Shown: one piece after another, positions 34,997 through 43,966 of the stretch
How positions within the stretch are numbered: the first letter of the stretch is position 1
Layout of the letters: each line of letters begins with the position of its first letter
DNA from: Lachnospiraceae bacterium
Lineage (GTDB): Bacteria > Bacillota > Clostridia > Lachnospirales > Lachnospiraceae
Assembly (NCBI GenBank): GCA_014804485.1
Contig: JAAUZT010000028.1
Span: forward strand, 144,766 to 193,305
Length of the DNA stretch: 48,540 nt
Direction of reading: 5' to 3'
Translations under genes and position numbers: made by a program
The notes under the pieces: model-generated
The model's input: only the letters and a program-made list of their open reading frames with translations
Database searches by the model: none
What the model was told of the DNA's origin: nothing

Positions 34997-36349
34997 CTAT
35001 TTTTCTGTCTGACAGCAAACATTTTCCAGCCGCCAATTTCCATTTCCCAGGTGCTTTACCTGGGCAGATATCACATAACCCGGATAGTCGTTGCTGCCAT
35101 ATCCTCCTGACGTGCATATGCCTTCTACCTCTGCCGTGATTTCTATTCCCTCCGGAGTGTAAGCAAACTCTATCTGATTACCCACATCATATCTGTAGGA
35201 AACACCCTGTGCAAACAATTCCAATTCCGGAGCTCCTATAAGCACTCCATCAAAGACGAAGCCAATATCATCTCCATCGATAACGGTATCAAAGTGCTCT
35301 TGCAGCTGGAAGCAGTAATCCGATTCCGGAAATTTATACATCTCCCAATTGCCTGCCTCATTTTGATCTGTCATATATAATGATTCCACCCAAAGTCCTG
35401 TACCATGTTTGACATATGTGATCATAGCAAGTTCATTTATGCCGTCTCCGTCAAAATCAGCCTCTTTCCAATCAGGGGAGATCATATAATTTGAGGTGTA
35501 CCATAGATCTGCATATAGATATTCTTTGTCCGCCGTTTCAATGATAACGCCCGCATGTCCTATTACATATGTTGTAAAATGTTCCGTTGTATTGACTAAT
35601 CCCATGCCATCCAGTTTTTCGGACCAATATGAATATCCGGAACACAGTTCATAATCGTCTTCCCTGTAATCTTTTGCATTTGCCATGCGTTCCATCAAAT
35701 CCGCATCCGGAGTAAATTCATTTCCCACGACAGCCTTTTCTGTCCGGGTTCTCTCTATCGGATTCTGCCGTTTGGCCAGTCCGTCTTCAACAATATAAAC
35801 AGCCTGTAAAGGATAAATATCCCGCTTGTAATCAAAAGATATGTTTGTTTTTCCGTTGGCTTTATCGTAAGACGGTTCTTTTCCAATAAAAACGCTGATC
35901 TCCAACAACTGTATATCCCAATCGCTTACAAAGTAGAGATTTCCGAATAGATAATCTTTGGTATCGCCAGTTTTTTGTCCGATTGCAACGAACGCTTCTT
36001 TGCTTCCATTTCCATCATAGTCATCTTCGTAGATATATGTGCTATACTGATATCCGTATTCATTCTCATAATCGAGATAATCATAGTCCATGCTGTTATT
36101 TATTTTATCCATATACCTTTTAGTGGGAGAAGATACTTCCGGATTTTCCGATAATCTTACTATATCGGGTATATGTTTCTGGGAGTGAATGCTGTCTGTC
36201 GGCAGCAGAGAGGCATAGTCCGAGTCGGCATTGCCTTCATGCATATCTTGTTCTGTGGGAGAAAGGGAATCCGGCTTGTCCCACACACTTACCTGTATGA
36301 TAAACCAAAGAATACAAAATACACTGAGTACTGATAGCAGTCGTTTCAT
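34997..36349 (-). CDS. Secreted FG-GAP/VCBS-like hypothetical protein
   Basis: 450 residues with an N-terminal signal or anchor segment (LLSVLSVFCILWFIIQVSVW, residues 4-23) and no clear lipobox. Three Asp/Gly-rich calcium-loop-like motifs, DDYDGNGSKEAFVAIG near 110, ADFDGDGINELAMITY near 295 and VIDGDDIGFVFDG near 350, resemble FG-GAP/VCBS repeats. The body is Tyr- and Asp-rich, as expected for an extracellular beta protein. The ribosome site is weak. A TATAAT lies at 36382-36387 on this strand next to two ATGATGCAAA repeats. Confidence 0.65.
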   Translation of the reverse strand: MKRLLSVLSVFCILWFIIQVSVWDKPDSLSPTEQDMHEGNADSDYASLLPTDSIHSQKHIPDIVRLSENPEVSSPTKRYMDKINNSMDYDYLDYENEYGYQYSTYIYEDDYDGNGSKEAFVAIGQKTGDTKDYLFGNLYFVSDWDIQLLEISVFIGKEPSYDKANGKTNISFDYKRDIYPLQAVYIVEDGLAKRQNPIERTRTEKAVVGNEFTPDADLMERMANAKDYREDDYELCSGYSYWSEKLDGMGLVNTTEHFTTYVIGHAGVIIETADKEYLYADLWYTSNYMISPDWKEADFDGDGINELAMITYVKHGTGLWVESLYMTDQNEAGNWEMYKFPESDYCFQLQEHFDTVIDGDDIGFVFDGVLIGAPELELFAQGVSYRYDVGNQIEFAYTPEGIEITAEVEGICTSGGYGSNDYPGYVISAQVKHLGNGNWRLENVCCQTEK

Positions 36350-36381
36350 AACAGTTTTACCATTTCTTGTTTTTTGTGATT

Positions 36382-36415
36382 ATTATAAAACAGGTTTGCA
36401 TCATTTTTGCATCAT
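36382..36415 (-). promoter_or_regulatory. Candidate promoter with ATGATGCAAA repeats
   Basis: On the minus strand, two ATGATGCAAA words lie just before TATAAT (36382-36387), 33 bases upstream of the ATG at 36349. There is no consensus -35, so the repeats may bind a regulator. Confidence 0.4.
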
Positions 36416-36496
36416 TTCACACTATATTTATAAATTTTTTTGAAAAAATTATCAAAAACTCTCTCAAATGAAAAAGAATACCAGGGGCAGATATTC

Positions 36497-36550
36497 TTGA
36501 CATATTTTGCAGCGGGTGGTAAACTCAAAATAGTTAGTTACAACTAACTA
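36497..36550 (+). promoter_or_regulatory. Promoter overlapped by a perfect 20-bp palindrome
   Basis: TTGACA at 36497-36502, 17-base spacer, TAAACT at 36520-36525, then TAGTTAGTT-AC-AACTAACTA at 36531-36550, a perfect inverted repeat where transcription would start. The form is that of a TetR/MarR-type operator, but no regulator gene of that kind is adjacent. Confidence 0.75.
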
Positions 36551-36569
36551 GAAAGAGGTCGTAACAGGA

Positions 36570-36901
36570 TGGAGAAAAACGAGAAACGATATGCCAAGCT
36601 GATTCGCCAAATTCGCCCGGTGCTGGTGTGCCGGTATGGAGAGGATAAAACGGCCAAGCTTCTGCACGACATGAAGCCGATTTATGACCGCTTTTTGGCG
36701 GAGACACCTTCGATTGGATAAGCCGTGGATCATAAAATGCCTTCACCGACTGATGGAAAGAATGGCCCGGAAAATCAACGCTCACAAGGGCAAGGATTGG
36801 AACAACACATGGGAAATCTCATCCGCCATCATACCGTGGCACAGGGAGCGGATACTTGTGATTATTGGTACATAGGAGATCGGGAAAAAGGGAGGAAGGG
36901 T
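36570..36901 (+). pseudogene. ATC-hydrolase-like gene remnant
   Basis: Three pieces in three frames line up with one protein of the L-2-amino-thiazoline-4-carboxylate hydrolase-like family (PF14196 type): an N-terminal piece from ATG 36570 (KRYAKLIRQIRPVLVCRYG to ETPSIG, stop near 36720), a middle piece MERMARKINAHKGKDWNNTW, and a C-terminal piece LIRHHTVAQGADTCDYWYIG. The pieces total about 110 residues against 200 or more for a whole protein, so internal parts are deleted. Family call from memory of conserved stretches, moderate confidence. Promoter and operator upstream look intact. Confidence 0.6.
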
Positions 36902-36907
36902 AAAAAA

Positions 36908-37459
36908 ATGTCAGAGGATATCATTGTAAGGAACTGTTCACCTACGCTTGCGGGCATGAAAACCGGAAATATGTTTTCATGTCATTTTGCGGATATGGAT
37001 GAGATGAGAGGAAGCGTGCGGCATTGGAATCATATCCTTGGAGAGAAGGGGCTTCGTTTCCTTCCGCTTACATATAAGAATGATCGAGCACTTGTATATG
37101 TTTACCGTGTTTCCAGACTTTCCCGTGACTTAAAGGATAATGTCGCCTGCCGTCTTTTGAAGGAGAGGGGATATGAGACGGAAACGCCGGAACGTTGTAT
37201 TGTCCAGTTGATCAGAAGGTTGGAGGAATGTGATGAATTTCCGCATGAGATCGGATTGTTTTTAGGCTATCCGCCGGAGGATGTAGAAGGGTTTATTGAA
37301 AACCGTGCGCAGGGATGTAAACTTGTCGGATGTTGGAAGGTATACGGTAATGAAGAAAACGCGAGAATTATTTATGCAAAATATAAGAAATGCACAGATG
37401 TTTATATTGCAGAGTTTGCCGGAGGGAGATCTGTTGAGTGGCTTACGGTTGCAGGGTGA
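36908..37459 (+). CDS. DUF3793 family protein
   Basis: 183 residues. The start is ATG 36908, with GGGAGGAAGG just upstream; the frame is open further 5' only because the remnant before it happens to be in phase. It matches DUF3793 proteins of Clostridia: HCSPTLAGMKTG-like opening (here NCSPTLAGMKTGNMF), an LLxxRGYE segment, EFPHEIGLFLGYPPEDVEGF near 113-132 and CKLVGCWKVYGNEENA near 143. Relatives often sit beside flavodoxin and metal-uptake genes, with no proven activity. It is probably driven by the promoter at 36497. Confidence 0.8.
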   Translation: MSEDIIVRNCSPTLAGMKTGNMFSCHFADMDEMRGSVRHWNHILGEKGLRFLPLTYKNDRALVYVYRVSRLSRDLKDNVACRLLKERGYETETPERCIVQLIRRLEECDEFPHEIGLFLGYPPEDVEGFIENRAQGCKLVGCWKVYGNEENARIIYAKYKKCTDVYIAEFAGGRSVEWLTVAG

Positions 37460-37547
37460 TATTGTGAGGAAATATTTTATTTTTTTACACGATAGTTAGA
37501 CATAGATAACTATTAGATGAAATTAGTGTGAAGGAAGAAGATTTGAT

Positions 37548-37613
37548 ATGAAAAAACAGTCTAATTTATATTCCTGTAAAAGAGGAAAGCAGTCCAACAT
37601 CAGACATATATAA
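37548..37613 (+). other. Short ORF, 21 residues, with ribosome site
   Basis: The stretch 37460-37861 lacks a normal gene. GAAGGAAGAAG precedes an ATG encoding MKKQSNLYSCKRGKQSNIRH plus one residue. It may be a gene remnant or a small peptide; nothing else supports it. Confidence 0.25.
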
Positions 37614-37660
37614 TTTAAATGCGGATACATCCTTAAATTTTTGAAATGACATTTTTTTAA

Positions 37661-37674
37661 AAAATGATCATTTT
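37661..37674. promoter_or_regulatory. AAAATGATCATTTT palindrome
   Basis: Perfect 14-bp palindrome in an AT-rich region with nearby half-copies (AAATGACATTT before it, AAAATGATT after it). It lies about 190 bases before the AraC-type gene and could be an operator. A GGTCATTTTTAAG word recurs before the symporter gene at about 38756. Confidence 0.35.
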
Positions 37675-37769
37675 AAAATGATTTATATGTTCTGTCGTAG
37701 ATATTTAAGAAAAAGTAATTTCTATCTTTCCTAAATCTTTTATGCTACAATAGAAACGGAGGTGCCTAT

Positions 37770-37835
37770 ATGAAAATACCTCTTGTTGAAGATGAAAAAG
37801 GATGGTGCAGGCACTGGTTGAAATCCTGTGTATGA
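37770..37835 (+). CDS. Short upstream ORF before the AraC-type regulator
   Basis: GGAGG, a 7-base spacer and ATG 37770 encode 21 residues, MKIPLVEDEKGWCRHWLKSC plus Val, ending 26 bases before the regulator start. TACAAT at about 37746 could be its -10. The peptide resembles the first residues of a response regulator (MK-hydrophobic-VEDEK), so it may be a remnant; the good ribosome site also allows a leader peptide. Confidence 0.4.
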   Translation: MKIPLVEDEKGWCRHWLKSCV

Positions 37836-37861
37836 AAAAATAGGCAGGAGAGAGGAGGAAG

Positions 37862-38722
37862 ATGAGCGAATGTTTGGCAAGGCATGAACTATTTGAATAT
37901 AACGCAAAGATGCCTTTTTTGATTTATAGTATTGTAGGTTCCGCTGATACAGGGGAAAAACTGCTCAATCATTGGCATGAAGAGTTGGAGCTTGCATTTT
38001 ACGTTAAAGGCGGAGGCAGGCACTATATAAACGGTGAATGTGTGGTGGCAAAGCAGGGAAGGCTTGTTGTTACTAATTCGGGATTTGTACACAATATAAT
38101 TCCGGACGAAAGTGTGCTAAATGATGATGGTGTGTGCGCGATTGTCATAATTATACATCCTAAATTTATAGAAAGCATTTTTCCGGAATATGAACATTTC
38201 TATTTTACAAATAAAAAAGAAATAGCAAATGACGAAATGAAGGAGTTGATTTTGGACATTGCAGGCTGCAAGGGAGAAGAAAGTCCATTCGGTCATATCT
38301 ACATTAAGAGCCAGATAACCCGTTTGTTATATCTTATGTGTAAAGAGGACATTGTAGAGAGATCAGCAGTTGATGACATTAATCTACTAAAAAATATTGA
38401 GAGAATCAAAGGGGTTATACAATATGTAGAGAATAACTATAAAGAAAATATCACACAGTCTATGATTGCCAGGAAATTTTATTTTAGTTCTGTCTATTTT
38501 TCCAGATATTTTAAGAACTGCACAGGGATGACATTTACAGATTATCTTACAAGCTATAGGATAGAGAAAGCCCGGATGGAATTAGTTAAAACAGACAAGA
38601 CTGTTACACAGATAGCGCTTGAAACAGGGTTCTCGGATGATAGAAGATTGATTATAGCTTTTAAAAAAAAGCATGGGATTACTCCTTTGCAGTATAGAAA
38701 AAAGCAAAAAAATAGTGTTTAA
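37862..38722 (+). CDS. AraC-family transcriptional regulator with cupin sensor domain
   Basis: 286-residue DNA-binding regulator. Residues about 20-130 are a cupin-type sugar-sensing domain (NHWHEELELAFYVKGGGRHYINGE, then a beta roll). Residues about 185-285 hold two helix-turn-helix units: NITQSMIARKFYFSSVYFSRYFKNCTG-type first HTH and TVTQIALETGFSDDRRLIIAFKK second. GAGAGGAGGAAG lies directly before the ATG. It precedes a symporter, an esterase and a GH3 enzyme in the same direction and is the probable activator of that set. Confidence 0.93.
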   Translation: MSECLARHELFEYNAKMPFLIYSIVGSADTGEKLLNHWHEELELAFYVKGGGRHYINGECVVAKQGRLVVTNSGFVHNIIPDESVLNDDGVCAIVIIIHPKFIESIFPEYEHFYFTNKKEIANDEMKELILDIAGCKGEESPFGHIYIKSQITRLLYLMCKEDIVERSAVDDINLLKNIERIKGVIQYVENNYKENITQSMIARKFYFSSVYFSRYFKNCTGMTFTDYLTSYRIEKARMELVKTDKTVTQIALETGFSDDRRLIIAFKKKHGITPLQYRKKQKNSV

Positions 38723-38855
38723 GTTATGAAATGGATGGAAAGAGTTTAAATAATGGTCATTTTTAAGATAATATAGGTAAGGAAATTCTCATGCTGCCCT
38801 TTTATAATCTTTTTATAGGCAATATCAATACTAAAAATATAAAAGGAGAGGGAAA

Positions 38856-40208
38856 ATGAGTAAAGTATCAAAGAAACTTACCTTTGGGGAAAAATTTTCT
38901 TATGGGCTTGGTGACTGTGCAGCCAATGTGTATGTTGCCATGGCGGGTTCATTTCTGACCGGTTATTATACTGATACGGTCGGACTTGCAGCATTAGCAG
39001 TTGGAACGATGATGTTGGTTGCGCGCGTCTTCGATGGTGTGACTGACATCGTAATGGGAGCTGTAGTAGACAAGACGAAGAGTAAATATGGTAAAGCGCG
39101 TCCATGGGTTTTATGGACTGCACCGCTTATGGCGATTGGGTTGATCCTTCTTTTTGCGGTACCGAAGAGCATATATGGTACAAATGCCGGTCTTGTATAT
39201 GCATACGTTTCCTATATCTTTATGAATTGTATCATTTATACAGCGAACAACCTTCCATACAATGCGCTTTTATCGCGTATGACATTGGATGTTCAGGACA
39301 GGGCCGCAACAGCCTCTATGCGTTTCATCATGACACAGATTACTACCCTTGTTATTACATCTGTAACTGCTGTCGGCGTAGCTTCTATCGGATGGACGGG
39401 ACTTGCGGTTATATATGCCGTGATTGAGATTGTTATGTTATTAATATGTTTCTTTGGCTGTAAGGAGCATATCGGCGAGGATACGAGCGGTACGGTTCGG
39501 GTTGAACAGGTTCCGCTTGGAGAAGCGCTTCCGGCTCTGTTTAGGAATCAGTACTTTTATCTTCAGGCGTTACTCTTCTTAGTCCTTTATATTAATGTAG
39601 TAGCATCCGGAATGTTAGGATATTATTTTTGTTCTACCGTATTGGGCAATCTGGCAATTATGTCTGCGCTCAGTATGGCTCAGACTATTCCGGCAGTTGT
39701 TGCCAATTTTGTTAATCCCGCATTGGTTATGAAGTTTGGAAAGCGTAAAACTATGATGTGCGGAGCATTTCTTATGATTGTCGGAAGCTGCATCATTGGA
39801 GCAGGAGCGACAAGTGTTCCCGCAATTATAATCGGAACTATAATAAAAGGTTTTGGTATGGGTCCTATTATGTCAGGTGTGTTTGCTATGACAGCAGATG
39901 TTGTTGACTATGGAGAATGGAAGACAGGAGTTCGCTCTGAGGGTCTTGTAAACAGCTGTACTTCCTTTGGTATGAAAGTTGGTATTGGTCTTGGATCGGC
40001 AGTTGGTTCATGGATTCTTGCCTTTGGAGGATACATCTCTTCTACAGAGGCAGTTACCCAGCCTGCTTCGGCGGTTGCTTCCATTAGGTTTGGATATGGT
40101 TACTTTGGCGCTATCATAGCTGCAATTTGCCTTGTTCTTATTTTTGCAATGAATATTGATAAGAATATCAAACAGATTCAGAGCGATCTTCAGGCGAAAA
40201 GGGTATAA
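38856..40208 (+). CDS. GPH-family sugar:cation symporter
   Basis: 450-residue inner-membrane transporter of the glycoside-pentoside-hexuronide group. LTFGEKFSYGLGDCAANVYV at the N-terminus, DGVTDIVMGAVVDKTKSKYGKARPW near 60-85 (the loop 2-3 signature) and about 12 hydrophobic segments are diagnostic. AAAGGAGAGGG is the ribosome site. In this context it probably brings in a plant-derived oligosaccharide that the downstream esterase and GH3 enzyme break down. The substrate cannot be read from sequence. Confidence 0.93.
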   Translation: MSKVSKKLTFGEKFSYGLGDCAANVYVAMAGSFLTGYYTDTVGLAALAVGTMMLVARVFDGVTDIVMGAVVDKTKSKYGKARPWVLWTAPLMAIGLILLFAVPKSIYGTNAGLVYAYVSYIFMNCIIYTANNLPYNALLSRMTLDVQDRAATASMRFIMTQITTLVITSVTAVGVASIGWTGLAVIYAVIEIVMLLICFFGCKEHIGEDTSGTVRVEQVPLGEALPALFRNQYFYLQALLFLVLYINVVASGMLGYYFCSTVLGNLAIMSALSMAQTIPAVVANFVNPALVMKFGKRKTMMCGAFLMIVGSCIIGAGATSVPAIIIGTIIKGFGMGPIMSGVFAMTADVVDYGEWKTGVRSEGLVNSCTSFGMKVGIGLGSAVGSWILAFGGYISSTEAVTQPASAVASIRFGYGYFGAIIAAICLVLIFAMNIDKNIKQIQSDLQAKRV

Positions 40209-40257
40209 TACATATTTGAATGAATAATCCGCAGCATTAATCTGTAGCGCGGAATTT

Positions 40258-40285
40258 AGGAGCCGTGAGAATCATGGCTCCTTTT
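40258..40285 (+). terminator. Terminator between symporter and esterase genes
   Basis: AGGAGCC (40258-40264) pairs with GGCTCCT (40276-40282), followed by TTTT. It is only 40 bases before the next gene, so it may reduce rather than stop downstream expression. Confidence 0.7.
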
Positions 40286-40323
40286 ACTCAAAATAATATG
40301 AAAGAAATAGGAGGGAAACAATT

Positions 40324-41208
40324 ATGTCAGCAGCAAGTGATATGGTAAGAAAAACGTTCGGTGAGGGTGACGATAAAAGAGATGCTGGGCTTATCACTCC
40401 CGATAATATAGAAAGATACGATGATATACAATATGGTACTGATCCTAAATGGAATGTGCTGGATGTATACAGACCTAAATTCTGCAAAGGGGATAAACTC
40501 CCTGTCATTGTAAGCGTCCACGGCGGCGGATGGGTGTACGGAGACAAGGAAAGATACCAGTATTACTGTATGAGCCTGGCGCAGCACGGATTTGCGGTCG
40601 TCAATTTTACATACCGCCTTGCCCCGGAACACAAATATCCGGCAGCAATAGAGGATACAAATGCAGTATTCAAATGGGCGTTGGAGAATGCAGATGAATA
40701 TGATTTTGATACAGCGCACATTTTTGGAGTAGGCGATTCAGCAGGAGCGCATCAGTTAGGATTATATACCGCGATATGCACGAATAAGGAATATGCGGCA
40801 GAATATGATTTTAAGGTTCCGGAAGGGTTTAAGCCAACAGCGGTAGCATTGAATTGCGGAGCCTATAAGATCGATGTATCGGGAGGTTCGGATGATCTGA
40901 CTGTTGCCCTTATGGGAGATTATCTGCCGGGGAAGGGAACGGAGCAGGAGATTCATATGGTTGGTGTGGTAAATCATATTACGGAGGAATATGTTCCGGT
41001 TTTCTATATGACCTGTACCGGAGATTTTCTGTTAGATCAGGCTCCGATTCTTGAAGCGAAGTTGCTTGAGAAGAAAATTCCACATGAATTTCATTTCTAT
41101 GGGGACAAAGACCATGAGCTTGGCCATGTGTTCCATTGCAATATAAAAAGTGAAGAGGCAGTAAAATGCAATAAGGATGAGTGTGATTTCTTTAAGAAAT
41201 TCATGTAA
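40324..41208 (+). CDS. Alpha/beta-hydrolase esterase (HSL-like)
   Basis: 294-residue cytoplasmic carboxylesterase. HGGGW beginning at His66 forms the oxyanion hole of the hormone-sensitive-lipase group, YRLAPEHKYPAAIED near 99-113 is the matching signature, and the nucleophile is Ser139 in GDSAG. DFLLDQAP and GDKDHELGH near the C-terminus supply the acid and histidine. In a sugar operon it probably removes acetyl groups from an imported oligosaccharide; that is inference. Eighteen bases separate it from the GH3 gene. Confidence 0.9.
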   Translation: MSAASDMVRKTFGEGDDKRDAGLITPDNIERYDDIQYGTDPKWNVLDVYRPKFCKGDKLPVIVSVHGGGWVYGDKERYQYYCMSLAQHGFAVVNFTYRLAPEHKYPAAIEDTNAVFKWALENADEYDFDTAHIFGVGDSAGAHQLGLYTAICTNKEYAAEYDFKVPEGFKPTAVALNCGAYKIDVSGGSDDLTVALMGDYLPGKGTEQEIHMVGVVNHITEEYVPVFYMTCTGDFLLDQAPILEAKLLEKKIPHEFHFYGDKDHELGHVFHCNIKSEEAVKCNKDECDFFKKFM

Positions 41209-41226
41209 TTAACGGAGGGAATTTTT

Positions 41227-43806
41227 ATGTCAAAAATTTTTGCATCCAAAAATCCGGAAATAGAGGATAGAGAGATAAAGCATATGAATATTGCAAGAGA
41301 GCTTGCAGGAGAATGCATGGTTCTTCTTAGAAATACCGGTGCTCTTCCAATCAGAAACGCGGGTAGAATCGCATTATATGGAGAAGGCGCAAGAAGGACA
41401 GTGAAAGGAGGAACCGGATCGGGTGATGTCAATACCAGAAGTAATGTAAATATAGAGCAGGGGCTCATCAATGCAGGATATGAGATTGCATCTACTGCAT
41501 GGCTGGACCGGCAGGATGCACATTATGCGGAGGCGAAAACACAGTACAATAGCTGGGTCAGGGAACAGGCAAAGGAGAGAGGTGTAGGGGAATTTATAAT
41601 AAGTTTTGATTCTCCGTTCAAGGCTCCGGAGCCCGTGGTTGTCACTCAGGATGATGTTAATGCCGCCGATACTGATACAGCGGTATATGTTATATCACGT
41701 AATTCTGGAGAAGGGTCTGACCGGTTTGACCGGCCGGGAGATTATGAGCTGTTCCCAGAAGAGAAGGAAAGTCTTAAGGTTATTGCGCAGAACTTTAAGA
41801 ACGCGATAGTAGTGCTGAATATTGGCGGAGTGATGAACCTGACAGAACTTGATGCAATAGAAGGAATAGACGCGATTCTGTTGATGACACAGCTTGGAAA
41901 TCTGACAGGGGACACACTTCTTGATGTACTGACAGGTAAGGTGAATCCATCAGGCAAGACAACGGATACCTGGGCGAAAAAATATATGGACTATCCCTCG
42001 TCAGAAAAGTTCAGCCATAACGAGAGCGTACATGATGAGTTTTACGAAGATGGAATCTATGTAGGGTATCGCTATTTTGATACTTTTGGAGTAGAACCGG
42101 AATATCCATTTGGATATGGTCTTTCGTATACATGCTTTCATATTACTGATGCTAAGGCTGAGGCTTGCGGTAATAAGGTGAAAGTATCTGCAAGAGTGAA
42201 GAATATAGGTGATGTGTACGCCGGTAAGGAAGTGGTTCAGGTCTATTACAGCGCACCGTTAGGAGACATCGACAAACCTTATCAGGAACTTGCGGCATAT
42301 CAGAAAACGTCATTGCTTGCTCCGGGTGAAGAGGAACTTGTAGAGCTTATATATGAAATAGCAGATATGGCTTCGTATTATGACGAAAAGTCTGCCTGGA
42401 TACTTGACAAGGGCGAATATGTGATCAGAGTAGGAAACAGCTCAAGGAACACTGTTGTGGCAGGAGTTCTTACTTTGGAAAATTCCATAGATACGCAGAC
42501 GGGCAGAAGGCTTTTTCCTCTTGATGTAGAGCTTAAAGAAATCAGACCGGATCAGGCGGCAGTATTAACGAAAAAGAATGAAGATATTACAGAAAATGTT
42601 TTTAGAAGCGTCATTGATGCTAATGCAATTTCAAAAAATGTTATGTCATATCAGGAGGGGCGTTGTGAGTATATAACGGATAAATCTTATCCTCTTACAA
42701 TGCAGGATATATTGGACAGAAAGTGCTCGGTTGAGGAGCTTACGGCACAGCTTAGCATAGAGGAACTTGCCGATTTCTGTGTAGGAACACTTAGGAGCAG
42801 AAGCGATCAGGTAGTCGGAAACGCTTCTTACACTGTACCGGGGGCGGCGGGAGATACATCGTCTGTATGTAAGGAAACGAGAGGCATCAAAAACATGATT
42901 CTTGCAGATGGACCAGCGGGACTCAGGCTGCAGCCACATTTCAAAATTTACAAAAAGGATGGTTCCCTTGTTCCGGGAGGTGGCGGAATTGGAGAAAGCT
43001 TCCAGTCATTTCCGGAAGATTTAGATGAAAATGAAGTGGATAATTATTATCAATATTGTACAGCGATTCCGATTGGATGGGCGCTTGCCCAGTCCTGGAA
43101 CACAGAGCTTGTTGAGAGAGCCGGGGATATGGTTGGCACCGAGATGGAGCAGTTTGGCATTGATCTGTGGCTTGCCCCGGCAATGAATATTCATCGTAAT
43201 CCGCTCTGTGGTCGTAACTTTGAGTATTATTCAGAGGACCCGCTTATTTCGGGAAAGACGGCAGCGGCGGTTACGAATGGCGTGCAGAAACATAAGGGCA
43301 AGGGTACTACCATCAAGCATTTTGCGGTAAATAATCAGGAAGATAACAGATATTTTGTGAATGCCCATGTGAGTGAGAGGGCTCTTCGTGAGATCTATTT
43401 GAAAGGCTTTGAGATTGTAGTTAAAGAATCAAAGCCGCTTTCCATCATGACATCCTATAATCTGTTAAATGGAATTCATACAGCCAATAGTTATGATCTC
43501 ATACAGTCGATGGCAAGAGATGAGTGGGGATTTAGGGGAGCTGTTATGACAGACTGGTTTACATCCCAGAATGTTCCGGCGATTACAGGAAAATACGAAG
43601 CCAGGTATCCGATTTCGGCTTCAACGGGCTGCATATTCGCAGGGAATGATATGCAGATGCCGGGATGCCAGAAGAATTATGACGATATACTGGAGGCTGT
43701 CACAACGGGAAAAGAGATCGATGGTTATAAAATTACCAAAGCCGACCTTCAGTTTTGTGCGGCGAATGTTATAAAGGTTGTAGCGGTGACAATGGAGAGT
43801 AAGTGA
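41227..43806 (+). CDS. Glycoside hydrolase family 3, domain-permuted
   Basis: 859 residues, no signal peptide. The usual GH3 order is reversed. Residues about 20-240 are the C-terminal-type alpha/beta sandwich (ARELAGECMVLLRNTGALPI, GSGDVNTR, TGKVNPSGKTTDTW). About 290-400 is the fibronectin III-like part (YPFGYGLSYTCFHI and following). Residues about 490-855 are the catalytic barrel (LAPAMNIHRNPLCGRNFEYY, Lys697-His698, and the nucleophile Asp776 in VMTDWF). Such permuted enzymes are known from ruminal Clostridia as beta-glucosidases. The AraC-symporter-esterase context suggests a beta-glucosidase or beta-xylosidase acting inside the cell. GGAGG lies 9 bases before the ATG. Confidence 0.92.
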   Translation: MSKIFASKNPEIEDREIKHMNIARELAGECMVLLRNTGALPIRNAGRIALYGEGARRTVKGGTGSGDVNTRSNVNIEQGLINAGYEIASTAWLDRQDAHYAEAKTQYNSWVREQAKERGVGEFIISFDSPFKAPEPVVVTQDDVNAADTDTAVYVISRNSGEGSDRFDRPGDYELFPEEKESLKVIAQNFKNAIVVLNIGGVMNLTELDAIEGIDAILLMTQLGNLTGDTLLDVLTGKVNPSGKTTDTWAKKYMDYPSSEKFSHNESVHDEFYEDGIYVGYRYFDTFGVEPEYPFGYGLSYTCFHITDAKAEACGNKVKVSARVKNIGDVYAGKEVVQVYYSAPLGDIDKPYQELAAYQKTSLLAPGEEELVELIYEIADMASYYDEKSAWILDKGEYVIRVGNSSRNTVVAGVLTLENSIDTQTGRRLFPLDVELKEIRPDQAAVLTKKNEDITENVFRSVIDANAISKNVMSYQEGRCEYITDKSYPLTMQDILDRKCSVEELTAQLSIEELADFCVGTLRSRSDQVVGNASYTVPGAAGDTSSVCKETRGIKNMILADGPAGLRLQPHFKIYKKDGSLVPGGGGIGESFQSFPEDLDENEVDNYYQYCTAIPIGWALAQSWNTELVERAGDMVGTEMEQFGIDLWLAPAMNIHRNPLCGRNFEYYSEDPLISGKTAAAVTNGVQKHKGKGTTIKHFAVNNQEDNRYFVNAHVSERALREIYLKGFEIVVKESKPLSIMTSYNLLNGIHTANSYDLIQSMARDEWGFRGAVMTDWFTSQNVPAITGKYEARYPISASTGCIFAGNDMQMPGCQKNYDDILEAVTTGKEIDGYKITKADLQFCAANVIKVVAVTMESK

Positions 43807-43927
43807 TATGTGTTATGCAACCCATCCGGCAGCGGCAGGCAGCTTAGGTGCTGTTCGATGGCAATGGGAATCAGTTCTATTGTTTTGAGGCAGAATATGC
43901 CGGCAGTAGCTTTTTCTGTTATTGTTG

Positions 43928-43963
43928 GACATAGAAAGAGACATAGAAAGAGACATAGAAGAA
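43928..43963 (+). repeat. Three tandem 12-bp units
   Basis: GACATAGAAAGA twice exactly and a third time as GACATAGAAGAA. It lies just before the TTGACA of the MATE leader promoter, within the 380-base gene-free stretch 43807-44187. Confidence 0.8.
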
Positions 43964-43966
43964 TGC

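Noticed and set aside
36725-37459. 244-residue open frame joining an ATC-hydrolase tail to DUF3793.
   Set aside because: A strong ribosome site and ATG at 36908 give the normal DUF3793 length; the upstream part is one of three displaced pieces of a broken gene.
43928-43963. Short regular repeats considered as a CRISPR array.
   Set aside because: Units are 12 bp and directly tandem, with no spacers; no cas genes are present.
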